Under the pieces are notes generated by a model that was given only the letters and a program-made list of their open reading frames with translations, was not told the origin of the DNA and made no database searches. Both the position numbers and the translations under genes were made by a program. Positions 9,041 to 18,489 of a stretch of 64,000 nt of DNA are shown here, in pieces. Within the stretch, counting starts at the first letter, position 1; the number at the start of each line of letters is the position of its first letter. The DNA is taken from assembly GCF_002196515.1 (NCBI RefSeq), contig NZ_CP018835.1, positions 2,914,001 to 2,978,000 on the forward strand. The letters are read 5' to 3'. Source of the stretch: Vibrio gazogenes (GTDB lineage Bacteria; Pseudomonadota; Gammaproteobacteria; Enterobacterales; Vibrionaceae).

Positions 9041-9761
9041 AATTATTTACCAGGATGAATTCCTTATTGCGGTTAATAAGCCTGCCGGTATGTTGGTGCA
9101 TCGCTCTTGGCTGGATAAACATGAAACCCGATTTGTGATGCAGACGCTACGTGATCAGATTGGTCAGCATGTGTTTCCTTTACATCGGCTTGATCGTCCG
9201 ACATCTGGTGTGTTGGTGTTTGCGCTATCCAGTGAGGTTGCTGCACAGGCGATGCCGTTATTTGTCAGTCATCAGATGGAAAAAACCTATCATGCAGTGG
9301 TTCGGGGATGGATTGAAGAGGCCGCGGTACTTGATTATCCGCTGGTTGAGGAACTGGATAAGATTGCAGATAAGCACGCCAAAACGGATAAACCGGCGCA
9401 ACCGGCTGTCACGGCTTATCGGCCATTGGGCAAAGTTGAAGTGCCTTATTCCACCGGACGTTTTCCGACCAGTCGTTTTGCGTTGATTGAAATGAAACCT
9501 CAGACAGGGCGTAAGCATCAGCTACGTCGGCATATGCATCACTTAAGTCATCCGATTATTGGTGATACGACTCACGGGGATGGTAAACAGAATCGTTTAT
9601 TCAGAACGCATTATGATTGTCACCGCCTGTTACTGCATGCATCGTGTCTGCGCTTTGTTCATCCGGTAACCGGAGCGGCGGTCATGATTCGGGCTTCATT
9701 CGACCAATCATGGCAACAATTATTTGACCAGTTTGGCTGGTGTGGTTTAACCGATCAATAG
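9030..9761 (+). CDS. truC: tRNA pseudouridine(65) synthase
   Basis: TruC makes pseudouridine at position 65 of tRNA-Ile and tRNA-Asp. The 243 residues show the RluA-type catalytic motif HRLDRPTSGVLVFAL with the catalytic Asp, the N-terminal VNKPAGMLVHRS, and the later TGRKHQLRRHMHHLSHPIIG. I place the start at the GTG that follows AGGAG by seven bases; a second GTG comes right after it, and the frame also has a less likely TTG 15 bases upstream. It overlaps yqcC and is ended by a strong terminator. Confidence 0.95.
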   Translation: MVLEIIYQDEFLIAVNKPAGMLVHRSWLDKHETRFVMQTLRDQIGQHVFPLHRLDRPTSGVLVFALSSEVAAQAMPLFVSHQMEKTYHAVVRGWIEEAAVLDYPLVEELDKIADKHAKTDKPAQPAVTAYRPLGKVEVPYSTGRFPTSRFALIEMKPQTGRKHQLRRHMHHLSHPIIGDTTHGDGKQNRLFRTHYDCHRLLLHASCLRFVHPVTGAAVMIRASFDQSWQQLFDQFGWCGLTDQ

Positions 9762-9765
9762 CCAT

Positions 9766-9793
9766 AAAAAAACTCCCAGACGGGAGTTTTTTT
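9766..9793. terminator. Bidirectional terminator between truC and dxs
   Basis: Seven A, the stem CTCCC/GGGAG with a four-base loop, and seven T form a terminator usable from both strands, serving the convergent truC and dxs. Confidence 0.9.
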
Positions 9794-9850
9794 ATGGGTT
9801 ATGTATTCATATTAACCGATGATTCAGTCAACTGAGATTCAATGACCGCT

Positions 9851-11713
9851 TTATTGCATGTAATCACGAATGGCTTGTTCAATACCCGCTGCGTCTAATC
9901 CCAGTTCGGCATGCAATTCACTTTGCGTGCCCTGATGAATGAATTGGTCCGGTAATCCCAGATTTAACGTGGGCTTCAGCAGCTTTTCTTTCATCAGAAA
10001 TTCAATCACACCAGCACCGGCACCTCCAGCAATCGCATTCTCTTCCAGTGTGACGAGTACATCATGCTGTTGTGCCAAATCGCGAATCAGGGTTTCATCC
10101 AGTGGTTTGACAAATCGCATATCAGCGACGGTCGCATCCAGGATGTCAGCAGCGGTCTGCGCATGTGGCAGCAAGGCTCCAAAATTGAGAATAGCCACTT
10201 TTTTACCTTGTCTGACGATGCGACCTTTCCCGATCTCAAGTGCAGTAAACTGATGCTGAATCTCAGCTCCGGTGCCTGTCCCTCGCGGATAGCGTACAGC
10301 ACTTGGCCCTGAGTGTTGATGGCCGGTATAGAGCATTTGGCGACACTCGTTTTCATCACTCGGTGTCATAATCACCATATTGGGAATACAACGCAGAAAA
10401 CTGAGATCAAATGCCCCCTGATGGGTCTGCCCGTCAGCGCCAACCAAACCGGCACGGTCAATCGCAAACATGACGGGTAAATCCATAATTGCTACATCAT
10501 GAATCAACTGATCGTAACCCCGTTGCAGGAAGGTTGAATAGATAGCGACAATCGGGTGATAGTCACTAATCGCCATTCCGGTTGCTAATGTGACGGCATG
10601 TTGTTCGGCGATAGCGACGTCAAAGTATTGTTCAGGATATGCTTTGGAAAACGCCACCATGCCGGAGCCTTCTCGCATCGCCGGTGTGATAGCCAGCAGT
10701 TTGGGATCAAGCGCGGCCATATCACAAAGAAAATCACCGAAGACTTTTGAATAGGTTGGGTGCGTTCCGCTATTTTTAGGCAGCGATGTATCATTGGGAT
10801 CAAACTTCGGTACCGCATGATAGCCGATCGGATCTTTTTCAGCTTGCTCGTAACCTTTTCCCTTTTTGGTCATGATATGAAGGAATTGCGGGCCTTTGAG
10901 TTCACGCATATTTTTCAGCGTTTTTGCTAACTCAATCACATCGTGTCCGTCAACCGGGCCGATATAGTTAAACCCGAGTTCTTCAAACAACGTGCCCGGA
11001 ACAACCATACCTTTCAGGTGTTCTTCGGTTTTCTTGGCAAACTCTTTAATCGGTGGCAGCCCGGAAAGGACTTTTTTACCGCCTTCGCGGATCGATGTAT
11101 AAAAATGACCAGAGAGCAGTTGTGCTAAATGATTATTCAGGGCACCGACATTTTCTGAAATAGACATTTCATTGTCGTTGAGGATCACCAGCATATCGGG
11201 ATGCAGATCGCCTGCATGGTTCATCGCTTCAAAAGCCATCCCAGCGGTAATTGCGCCATCACCGATCACACTAACAACTTTTCTTGATTTCCCTTCTTTA
11301 CCGGCACAAATCGCCATCCCCAATGCGGCACTGATCGAAGTTGATGAATGGCCAACAGACAACGTGTCATATTCGCTTTCTCCACGCCATGGAAATGGGT
11401 GAAGGCCGTCTTTTTGGCGAATCGTCGGCATGGCTTCGCGTCGGCCGGTCAGGATCTTATGGGGGTAAGCCTGATGACCAACGTCCCAGATCAATCGATC
11501 AAACGGTGTCTCATATACATAGTGAAGCGCAACAGTCAGTTCGACTGTCCCTAAGCCAGAGGCCAGATGTCCGCTCGACTGACTGACCGAGTTGAGCAGA
11601 TAAGTTCTCAGCTCTTCACACAATGTCGGTAGCACGTCTTTCGGCAGCGCTCTCAGCTCTTGAGGTGTATTTGCCAATGCCAGTGTCGGATATTTTGAAA
11701 TATCAAGGGTCAT
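9851..11713 (-). CDS. dxs: 1-deoxy-D-xylulose-5-phosphate synthase
   Basis: Dxs joins pyruvate and glyceraldehyde 3-phosphate to make DXP, the first step of the MEP isoprenoid pathway and a source for thiamine and pyridoxal. The 620-residue sequence has the thiamine-diphosphate motif ([18 protein letters not shown] with [11 protein letters not shown]), the transketolase pyrimidine domain with [15 protein letters not shown], and the C-terminal transketolase domain. It is the last gene of xseB-ispA-dxs, 21 bases after ispA. All expected cofactor residues look present. Confidence 0.98.
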   Translation of the reverse strand: MTLDISKYPTLALANTPQELRALPKDVLPTLCEELRTYLLNSVSQSSGHLASGLGTVELTVALHYVYETPFDRLIWDVGHQAYPHKILTGRREAMPTIRQKDGLHPFPWRGESEYDTLSVGHSSTSISAALGMAICAGKEGKSRKVVSVIGDGAITAGMAFEAMNHAGDLHPDMLVILNDNEMSISENVGALNNHLAQLLSGHFYTSIREGGKKVLSGLPPIKEFAKKTEEHLKGMVVPGTLFEELGFNYIGPVDGHDVIELAKTLKNMRELKGPQFLHIMTKKGKGYEQAEKDPIGYHAVPKFDPNDTSLPKNSGTHPTYSKVFGDFLCDMAALDPKLLAITPAMREGSGMVAFSKAYPEQYFDVAIAEQHAVTLATGMAISDYHPIVAIYSTFLQRGYDQLIHDVAIMDLPVMFAIDRAGLVGADGQTHQGAFDLSFLRCIPNMVIMTPSDENECRQMLYTGHQHSGPSAVRYPRGTGTGAEIQHQFTALEIGKGRIVRQGKKVAILNFGALLPHAQTAADILDATVADMRFVKPLDETLIRDLAQQHDVLVTLEENAIAGGAGAGVIEFLMKEKLLKPTLNLGLPDQFIHQGTQSELHAELGLDAAGIEQAIRDYMQ

Positions 11714-11734
11714 TATTTTATGCTTATGATCTTA

Positions 11735-12619
11735 TTAACTTTTCCGCTCAATTACATATTGAGCGAACTGTTCAAGTAAATCAGTATTATAAGGAATAGA
11801 TGCCAGAGCCTGAATAGCTTCATCCAATAAGGAATGAGCCTTCTGCTCTGCTCCGTCGAGTCCCAGTAGTGAGGGATAAGTACTTTTGTGATGCTTGGAA
11901 TCCGAACCTTGGGGTTTCCCCAGAGTTTGGGTATCACCGACAATGTCCAGAATGTCATCCTGAACCTGAAATGCAAGGCCGATAGCATCAGCATAACGTT
12001 CTAAATAGGGCAGGATCGCCAGCCCTTTTTCACCGGCTGATAATGCACCGAGACGTACGGCACATCGAATTAACGCACCGGTTTTATGGCGATGAATGGT
12101 TTCTAATTCGTTCAACGTTACTTGGCGACGTTCGGCTTCGAGATCTAAGGCTTGCCCCATACACATCCCCATCGCACCGGACGCATTTGCCAAAGCCTGA
12201 ATCATTTTGACGCGGTGAGGTTCGGCATGCTCTGCCAGCGCCCCCTCAGCAAGAATCGTAAAAGCCAGCGTTTGTAACGCATCTCCGGTCAGAATTGCGG
12301 TGGCTTCATTAAAACGGATGTGACAGGTCGGTTGTCCCCGACGCAATGCATCATCGTCCATGGCCGGTAAATCGTCATGAATCAGTGAATAGGCATGAAT
12401 ACACTCAATCGCTGATGCGGGTGTATCCAAGTCTTCCTGTTGGCATCCCAGCATCAGTCCGGTGATGTAAACCAGATAGGGACGAATGCGTTTGCCGCCC
12501 AACAATAACCCGTAGCGCATCGCTTCAATCAGAGATTGATTCTGATGCGGAAATTGTTCAAGCCAACGGTTTAACTGCTGGTTGTTCCGAGTTTGATAAG
12601 TGCTTAGGGTGGTTATCAT
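11735..12619 (-). CDS. ispA: Farnesyl diphosphate synthase (geranyltranstransferase)
   Basis: IspA condenses isopentenyl diphosphate with allylic diphosphates to farnesyl diphosphate. The 294-residue sequence has both aspartate-rich motifs: DDLPAMDDD (first, about residues 85-93) and DDILDIVGD (second), plus LLGGKRIRPYLVY at the N-terminus. It lies six bases after xseB and 21 bases before dxs, so three genes share one transcript that couples isoprenoid synthesis to a DNA-repair subunit, as in E. coli. Confidence 0.97.
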   Translation of the reverse strand: MITTLSTYQTRNNQQLNRWLEQFPHQNQSLIEAMRYGLLLGGKRIRPYLVYITGLMLGCQQEDLDTPASAIECIHAYSLIHDDLPAMDDDALRRGQPTCHIRFNEATAILTGDALQTLAFTILAEGALAEHAEPHRVKMIQALANASGAMGMCMGQALDLEAERRQVTLNELETIHRHKTGALIRCAVRLGALSAGEKGLAILPYLERYADAIGLAFQVQDDILDIVGDTQTLGKPQGSDSKHHKSTYPSLLGLDGAEQKAHSLLDEAIQALASIPYNTDLLEQFAQYVIERKS

Positions 12620-12625
12620 ATGAAC

Positions 12626-12880
12626 TTATACTTCAGATTGTTCATCAGATTCGACGAAATCACTTAGGGATGCTTCATCACTGTCACTGAGCAGGATCTT
12701 GACTCGCTGTTCAGCGTCGTTGAGTTTTGTTTGACCAGCTCGGGCCAGTGCAATACCCCGTTCAAAGGTCTTCAATGCGTCATCCAAAGGCAAATCACCA
12801 TTTTCAAGTTGGTTGACTAACGTATCCAACTCTTCAATTGTGGCCTCATATGACATATTTTCAGGTTTTTTGCTCGCCAT
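12626..12880 (-). CDS. xseB: Exodeoxyribonuclease VII small subunit
   Basis: XseB binds the large subunit XseA to form exonuclease VII, which degrades single-stranded DNA. The 84 residues show the conserved SYEATIEELDTLVNQLENGD and LDDALKTFERGIALAR. The large subunit is not in this window, which is usual. It is the first gene of the xseB-ispA-dxs unit; its promoter must lie in the 600-base gap before pomA. Confidence 0.96.
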   Translation of the reverse strand: MASKKPENMSYEATIEELDTLVNQLENGDLPLDDALKTFERGIALARAGQTKLNDAEQRVKILLSDSDEASLSDFVESDEQSEV

Positions 12881-13484
12881 AGAACTTCCAATCGGTGAGG
12901 AATGGGGGAAAGTTACCGCAGGGCGTGAAGATGGTCAAATAGAACCGGAATAATTTACTCCCACAGCACAATTTTGCGCTTGAATTAGAAAAAATCAATC
13001 GCTAATAAAGATAGATGCTAATTTTTTAGCGGTGACAAGTATGAGGTGTATGTGACTGCTAATGGCGGGACTGACATGATATCGACAGATAAAGAATTTA
13101 AATTAAATCGCCCTGATTGCGTTTTCTCGCAGCGATGTGCTGCAGCGTTATAAGTTTGCCAGAGATCATAAATATCGGGCTTTGGTGAGGATTCAGTCGT
13201 GTATCTATGATTTTCTACTGGTTTTCGGTATAAACTTATACGCAGCTCCCCCTGAGGCTCCTGAGCCAGAGAATATCAGGTGTTGATACGACGTGATGGT
13301 TTGCTGTTGTTACTGCAGTGATCACTGAATCGTGAGACGATAGTGGAAATACGTTGGGTAATATAAAGACTTTACTGCATTTTTTTGCGGGTAGAGTCCA
13401 TAATTTAGTTAAAGATCTGATGCCGTTGCCGATACCCTGAGTCAGAGAACTCTCAAAATTGAATGGTTGCATGAGGAGTGTTTC
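12881..13484. other. Divergent intergenic region xseB/pomA
   Basis: About 600 bases without a convincing gene. It holds the start signals of both flanking operons. Apart from the sigma-28-like promoter listed separately I see only short, weak inverted repeats. Confidence 0.6.
13410..13435 (+). promoter_or_regulatory. Sigma-28-like (FliA) promoter of pomAB
   Basis: TAAAG and GCCGATAC, with 14 bases between TAAA and GCCGATA, match the flagellar sigma-28 consensus (TAAA-N14/15-GCCGATAA) except for the last base. It lies about 50 bases before the pomA start codon, where a class of late motility genes would have it. Confidence 0.7.
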
Positions 13485-14249
13485 GTGGATTTAGCTACAC
13501 TGATTGGTTTGATAGGTGGTTTAGCCTTTATCGTAATGGCCATGGTTTTGGGTGGTGGTCTGATGATGTTCTTGGACATCACCTCGGTGTTAATCGTTGT
13601 GGGTGGTTCAACATGCGTTGTCATGATGAAGTTTACTTTCGGGCAATTTTTTGGCGCAGGAAAAATCGCAGCCAAAGCGTTTATGTTTAAGGCTGATGAA
13701 CCGGAAGACTTGATTGCCAGAATCGTTGAAATGGCAGATGCGGCCCGGAAAGGCGGATTTCTGGCTTTGGAAGAGATGGAAATCAGTAACAGCTTCATGC
13801 AAAAAGGGATTGACCTGTTGGTCGATGGCCATGACGCTGACGTTGTGCGCTCAGCGCTCCAAAAAGATATTTCACTGACAGAAGAGCGCCATGAAGCCGG
13901 AACGGCGGTATTTAAAGCCTATGGTGATGTTGCACCTGCGATGGGGATGATCGGGACGTTGGTTGGTTTGGTCGCGATGTTGTCAAACATGGATGACCCG
14001 AAATCAATTGGTCCGGCAATGGCGGTGGCATTGTTGACGACGCTTTACGGTGCAATTATGGCAAACATGGTTTTTTTCCCGATTGCGGATAAGTTGTCGT
14101 TACGTCGCGAGCAGGAAATGCTAAATCGACGCCTGATTATGGATGGTGTACTGGCGATTCAGGATGGACAAAACCCTCGTGTGATCGATGGCTATTTGAA
14201 AAACTACCTCAATGAAGGCAAGCGAGCGTTGGATGTCGACAACGAGTAA
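13485..14249 (+). CDS. pomA: Flagellar motor stator protein PomA (MotA family)
   Basis: PomA is the four-helix membrane subunit of the sodium-driven stator that turns the flagellum. The 254-residue product has the PomA start DLATLIGLIGGLAF, Asp31 in the first loop as in Vibrio PomA, the charged cytoplasmic loop (about 60-160) that contacts FliG, and the paired segments PAMGMIGTLVGLVAM and PAMAVALLTTLYGAIM. The start is GTG, seven bases after AGGAG; the frame is open further up but this matches the family length. It is followed after 17 bases by pomB. Confidence 0.97.
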   Translation: MDLATLIGLIGGLAFIVMAMVLGGGLMMFLDITSVLIVVGGSTCVVMMKFTFGQFFGAGKIAAKAFMFKADEPEDLIARIVEMADAARKGGFLALEEMEISNSFMQKGIDLLVDGHDADVVRSALQKDISLTEERHEAGTAVFKAYGDVAPAMGMIGTLVGLVAMLSNMDDPKSIGPAMAVALLTTLYGAIMANMVFFPIADKLSLRREQEMLNRRLIMDGVLAIQDGQNPRVIDGYLKNYLNEGKRALDVDNE

Positions 14250-14266
14250 GCACGGGGAAGTCAACG

Positions 14267-15244
14267 ATGGATGATGAAGAGAAGAAATGTAAATGTCCGC
14301 CTCCCGGTGCTCCTGCATGGCTGGCGACATTTTCGGACCTGATGTCTCTGCTCATGTGCTTTTTCGTATTGCTTCTTTCTTTCTCCGAAATGGATGTTCT
14401 GAAGTTCAAGCAGATTGCGGGGTCGATGAAATTTGCTTTCGGGGTTCAGAACCGACTGGAAGTGAAAGATATTCCCAAAGGTACCAGTGTGATCGCTCAG
14501 GAATTTAGACCGGGGCGGCCGGAACCTACGCCCATTGATGTTATCATGCAGCAAACCATTGATATCACGCAGCAAACGCTTGAGTTTCAGGAAGGCGATG
14601 CAGATCGTGCTGGCGGGACGCAACGTGAAGAAGGTGACCTGACCGGTGGACAGTCTCCGGAAACATCGACGCAGGATAATCAAAATGATGAGTCGGTTGA
14701 CCAACAACAGCAAGCTCAATCCCCAAGCACAGAAGAGATGGAAATTGTCTCGGAAAACCTGCAAAAAGCATTAGCAACAGAGATTGAACAAGGCGCTGTT
14801 GAGGTTGAAAACCTCGGTCAGGAAATTGTGATTCGAATTCGAGAGAAAGGCGCATTCCCTAAAGACTCCGCATTTTTGCAACCGAAGTTCCGGCCATTGG
14901 TGCGGCAAATCGCGGAATTGGTTAAAGATATTCCCGGTATTGTCAGGATTTCCGGTCATACGGATAACCAACCGCTTGACTCTGAATTGTACCGTTCAAA
15001 CTGGGATCTATCCGCGCAGCGGGCTGTTTCGGTCGCGCAAGAAATGGAAAAAGTCCCCGGTTTTAATCATGAAAGAATGGAAGTCCGTGGTATGGCTGAC
15101 ACTCAACCAGTTGCTTCGAATGATACCGCGAGAGGACGAGCTCTGAATCGACGGGTGGATATCAGTATTCTGCAAGGTAAACCGACTTATAGTGATGAAG
15201 TGCCAGCGGTGCCGAAACCGACCGGTGGTAGCGCCAAACCTTAG
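14267..15244 (+). CDS. pomB: Flagellar motor stator protein PomB (MotB family)
   Basis: PomB is the single-pass stator subunit that anchors to peptidoglycan and carries the ion-binding aspartate. In this 325-residue protein the aspartate is Asp24 (ATFSDLMSLLMCFFVLLLSF), exactly where sodium-type PomB has it. A long linker (about 110-160) is rich in Gln, Ser, Glu and Asp. The C-terminal OmpA-like domain has SGHTDNQPLDSELYRSNWDL. Sodium rather than proton coupling is inferred from closeness to Vibrio PomB. Confidence 0.96.
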   Translation: MDDEEKKCKCPPPGAPAWLATFSDLMSLLMCFFVLLLSFSEMDVLKFKQIAGSMKFAFGVQNRLEVKDIPKGTSVIAQEFRPGRPEPTPIDVIMQQTIDITQQTLEFQEGDADRAGGTQREEGDLTGGQSPETSTQDNQNDESVDQQQQAQSPSTEEMEIVSENLQKALATEIEQGAVEVENLGQEIVIRIREKGAFPKDSAFLQPKFRPLVRQIAELVKDIPGIVRISGHTDNQPLDSELYRSNWDLSAQRAVSVAQEMEKVPGFNHERMEVRGMADTQPVASNDTARGRALNRRVDISILQGKPTYSDEVPAVPKPTGGSAKP

Positions 15245-15320
15245 CGCGGGATCATCCGGAGAATAAGTACCGAGATCAAGTGAATGCTGTACCCTGCGTG
15301 TTAGAATCGTGATAGAAATG

Positions 15321-15349
15321 AAAAGTAAGCCATGTGGCTTACTTTTTTT
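15321..15349 (+). terminator. Terminator after pomAB
   Basis: The stem AAGTAAGCC/GGCTTACTT with a four-base loop is followed by a run of T. It is about 75 bases past the pomB stop. Confidence 0.9.
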
Positions 15350-15397
15350 ATCGCGCTTTTTTATCGATATGAACTATGAATTGGACGGAGGATAACT

Positions 15398-16306
15398 ATG
15401 GTGAATCAAGTAACCATTGCAGAGCAGGGACCGGTGTTTTCAGAAATTGTTCAGGGATACTGGCGACTGGCGGATTGGCAGATGACCCCTCAGGAGCGGT
15501 TATCTTTCTTAAAGCAGCATGTTGAGCTCGGGATCACGACGGTTGATCATGCTGACATTTATGGTCAGTACACGTGTGAAAGTCTGTTTGGTGAAGCTTT
15601 GGCATTAGACCCGTCGGTACGGCAGCAACTTCAGATTGTGACCAAGTGTGATATTCAATTATGTAGCGATGCCTTTCCACAGCGGCAAATCAATCATTAC
15701 GATACCGGTCGCGCTCACATTCTCCAATCCGTCGATAACTCCCTGCAGCGTCTCGGGATTGATGAAATTGATGTGTTGTTGATTCATCGTCCTGATGTAT
15801 TAATGAATGCCGATGAAGTGGCGGACGTGTTTGCGGCATTACATCAGGCCGGAAAAGTAAAACACTTCGGTGTGTCTAATTTTTCGCCCTCACAGTTTGC
15901 TTTGTTACAGTCTCGTCTTGATAAACCCCTGGTGACCAATCAGGTTGAAATCAATCCGCTTCATTTCGATGTGGCTCATGATGGTACCTTAGATCAGATG
16001 CAAATGCTCAAGACCCGACCAATGGCTTGGTCATGTTTGGGGGGCGGTGCCATTTTTAGCGGGGAGAGTGCGCAGGCACAGCGTGTCCGTCAGGTTCTTG
16101 CCGATATTGGCCAGGAAGTGGGGGCTCAAAGTATTGATCAGGTGATCTATGCTTGGGTCAGACGTTTGCCCGCATTGCCCATTCCAATTCTTGGTTCCGG
16201 AAAAATTGAGCGGGTCAAAGCCGCTGTCGCTGCGCTGGAGATCGAGTTAAGTCGTGAGCAGTGGTATCGCGTTTGGGTTGCCTCCAAAGGCCATTCTGTT
16301 CCTTAA
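15398..16306 (+). CDS. ydhF: Aldo/keto reductase, YdhF type
   Basis: This 302-residue cytoplasmic NADPH-dependent oxidoreductase of the aldo/keto reductase family aligns closely with E. coli YdhF: FxxxVxGYWRLxDWxMxxxx, TTVDHADIYG with catalytic Asp and Tyr, LLIHRPDVLMNADEVAD, KHFGVSNFSPSQFALLQSRL and RPMAWSCLGGG. The substrate is unknown. GGAGG lies ten bases before the ATG. It is monocistronic between the pomB terminator and thiI. Confidence 0.93.
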   Translation: MVNQVTIAEQGPVFSEIVQGYWRLADWQMTPQERLSFLKQHVELGITTVDHADIYGQYTCESLFGEALALDPSVRQQLQIVTKCDIQLCSDAFPQRQINHYDTGRAHILQSVDNSLQRLGIDEIDVLLIHRPDVLMNADEVADVFAALHQAGKVKHFGVSNFSPSQFALLQSRLDKPLVTNQVEINPLHFDVAHDGTLDQMQMLKTRPMAWSCLGGGAIFSGESAQAQRVRQVLADIGQEVGAQSIDQVIYAWVRRLPALPIPILGSGKIERVKAAVAALEIELSREQWYRVWVASKGHSVP

Positions 16307-16534
16307 ATCGACGGATACTCCGTCGCATTCAATGATTGTCACCACTTGATGCCAAGAGGTGACGCCTTCTGATGAACATTCACTGAGAACCGATTTCAGG
16401 AAGAATAGATGTTTTCCCTGTTATCGCTTCTCGTGTATAATTCTGCGCCTTTCATTGCTGTTTGTTTATGCCGTTGACAGCTAGACCGTATGAATCAAGA
16501 CAGCGACGTTTTAATCTGAGTTGCGAATAGTCCT

Positions 16535-17983
16535 ATGAAATTTATTGTTAAGCCCCATCCGGAAATTTTTGTTAAAAGTGAATCGGTGCGGAAACGTTTT
16601 ACCAAAATTCTCGAATGTAATATTCGCAATATTATTCAACGCCGAACGGAATCGGTTGCGGTATTTAACCGTCGTGATCATATTGAAGTCACTTCAGAGA
16701 GCGATCAATATTATGCAGAAACACTCGAGATTTTGACGCATACACCGGGCATTCATCATGTGCTGGAAGTGAAGCAGTCTGATTTCAGTGACCTCCATGA
16801 TATTTATGAGCAAGTGTTAGCGCACAGTCGGCATCTGATTGAAAACAAAACCTTTGTGGTCCGTGCGAAAAGACGCGGTCAGCATGATTTTACCTCGATA
16901 GAGCTGGAACGCTACGTTGGTGGTGGCCTGAACCAAGCGGTAGAAAGTGCCCGGGTGAAGCTTAACAAACCTGATGTGGTCGTTCGGGTTGAAGTTTCCG
17001 GTGAGAAACTGAACCAAATTATTGCACGTCATCGTGGTTTGGGGGGCTTCCCGCTCGGAACACAAGAAGATGTCTTGAGCCTGATTTCCGGTGGATTCGA
17101 TTCTGGCGTTTCCAGTTATCTGCATATCAAACGCGGTTCAAAAGTCCATTATTGTTTCTTTAATTTAGGTGGCCCGGCACATGAAATAGGCGTAAAGCAG
17201 GTTGCTTATTATTTGTGGAATAAGTTTGGGTCGTCGGCCAAGGTCCGTTTCATTGCCGTTGATTTTGAACCCGTCGTGGCGGAAATTCTGGAAAAAGTCG
17301 ATGACGGACAGATGGGCGTGGTGCTCAAACGGATGTTCATGCGGGCAGCCGGTATGATCGCTGAGCGGTTTGATATTCAGGCGCTGGTGACTGGTGAAGC
17401 GTTAGGGCAGGTTTCGAGTCAGACGCTGACTAATTTACGTCATATTGATGGTGTGACTGAGCGTTTGATTTTACGTCCGCTGATTAACTGGGATAAGGAA
17501 GACATTATCAACCTTGCCAGAGATATCGGGACTGAAGACTTTGCCAAAACGATGCCGGAATATTGCGGGGTGATTTCCCGTCGTCCGACGGTCAAAGCGG
17601 TTCAGGCAAAACTGGAAGCAGAAGAAGCGAAGTTTGATTTTTCAATTTTAGATCAAGTGATCTACAACGCACGTCAGATGGATATCCGAAATATCGCTCA
17701 GGAAACCGAGCAGCAGGCACCGGAAGTTGAATTGGTTGATGCCATTCAGGAAAATGCCGTCGTGTTGGATATTCGTAGTCCGGATGAAGAAGATGAGCAT
17801 CCGCTGATTCTGGAAGGGGTCGAAGTGAAACATCTACCTTTCTATAAGCTGGCAACTCAGTTCGGTGATTTGGATCAGTCAAAAACCTATTTACTGTACT
17901 GCGCGCGCGGCGTCATGAGCCGTTTGCAAGCGTTGTATCTTAAAGAACAGGGGTTTGAGAATGTGAAGGTCTATCGCCCTTAA
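16535..17983 (+). CDS. thiI: tRNA 4-thiouridine synthase / sulfur carrier ThiI
   Basis: ThiI adds sulfur to U8 of tRNA and takes part in thiazole synthesis for thiamine, with IscS as sulfur donor. The 482-residue sequence is the long, enteric-type form: N-terminal ferredoxin-like and THUMP domains (about 1-170) for tRNA binding, the PP-loop SGGFDSG (about 186-192) for adenylation, and a C-terminal rhodanese domain with the active Cys in [15 protein letters not shown]. In E. coli it is next to xseB-ispA-dxs; here pomAB and ydhF lie in between. Confidence 0.97.
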   Translation: MKFIVKPHPEIFVKSESVRKRFTKILECNIRNIIQRRTESVAVFNRRDHIEVTSESDQYYAETLEILTHTPGIHHVLEVKQSDFSDLHDIYEQVLAHSRHLIENKTFVVRAKRRGQHDFTSIELERYVGGGLNQAVESARVKLNKPDVVVRVEVSGEKLNQIIARHRGLGGFPLGTQEDVLSLISGGFDSGVSSYLHIKRGSKVHYCFFNLGGPAHEIGVKQVAYYLWNKFGSSAKVRFIAVDFEPVVAEILEKVDDGQMGVVLKRMFMRAAGMIAERFDIQALVTGEALGQVSSQTLTNLRHIDGVTERLILRPLINWDKEDIINLARDIGTEDFAKTMPEYCGVISRRPTVKAVQAKLEAEEAKFDFSILDQVIYNARQMDIRNIAQETEQQAPEVELVDAIQENAVVLDIRSPDEEDEHPLILEGVEVKHLPFYKLATQFGDLDQSKTYLLYCARGVMSRLQALYLKEQGFENVKVYRP

Positions 17984-18002
17984 AACCGCTTTGCCTGATA
18001 AG

Positions 18003-18035
18003 ACCAGCCGCAGTGAGATACCGGCTGGTTTTTTA
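18003..18035 (+). terminator. Terminator of thiI
   Basis: The stem ACCAGCCG/CGGCTGGT is followed by six T, 20 bases past the thiI stop. Confidence 0.9.
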
Positions 18036-18193
18036 TTGCTGGTGTATACAGAGATAAGTGACTGCACTTGAGTAAAGTCAAGCAGGTTGAAGGCTGTTGC
18101 GTGTATCGCAGAACGTCGTGTAATTGATTTGTGAATTGATTTGTGAATCGTTCGATAAGGAATGTAGCGACTCGCCAAAAGGATTGAGCAGAT

Positions 18194-18393
18194 AAAAATA
18201 CACCGCCCATCGGAAGGCGGTGTGAAATATTTGACAGACAGGTCAAAATAAATACAGGAAGTATGCTTTGTGGCTGGGAGCCACAGAACAAGTGGTGAAT
18301 CACCACATACTCGAAATACGAGTTTGCAAACACAACATCGCAACACAAAGTCTATTGATCCTAAGGAGAATCAAGTCATTCAGACTTGTCTGC
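18194..18393 (-). ncRNA. gcvB: GcvB small RNA
   Basis: GcvB is an Hfq-dependent RNA that represses many amino-acid and peptide transport mRNAs by base pairing. On the minus strand, divergent from gcvA as in E. coli, the features line up in order: a 5' stem (AAGTCT/AGACTT), the G/U-rich seed R1 (18324-18348, TTGTGTTGCGATGTTGTGTT on the RNA strand), two stem-loops (GTGGTG/CACCAC and TGTGGCT/AGCCACA), a second conserved block beginning ACTTCCTGTA and ending GACCTGTCTGTC (18233-18262), and the terminator ACACCGCC/GGCGGTGT with a T run. The length of about 200 bases equals that in enteric bacteria. GcvA would activate it when glycine is plentiful. Confidence 0.95.
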
Positions 18394-18400
18394 GGCAGAA

Positions 18401-18429
18401 AATATAGAGTTTTTCTGGTAGGTAAACAA
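18401..18429 (-). promoter_or_regulatory. Predicted gcvB promoter
   Basis: On the minus strand TTGTTT and TATATT are 17 bases apart, which puts the RNA start near 18393, in line with the expected length of GcvB. On the plus strand a TATAAT at 18439-18444 may serve gcvA, and a CTAAT element at 18462-18466 fits the short GcvA-binding motif; the two promoters are back to back. Confidence 0.75.
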
Positions 18430-18489
18430 TGGACAAATTATAATGCTTCGCATAAAAAAAACTAATCCAATTTAATAAAGGATCATTGT

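Noticed and set aside
13236..13472. 78-codon minus-strand frame before pomA
   Set aside because: No family likeness and no clear ribosome site; it covers the predicted pomAB promoter.
18200..18223. Hairpin first taken as a second thiI terminator
   Set aside because: The T run is on the minus strand and the hairpin matches the GcvB terminator; thiI has its own at 18003-18035.
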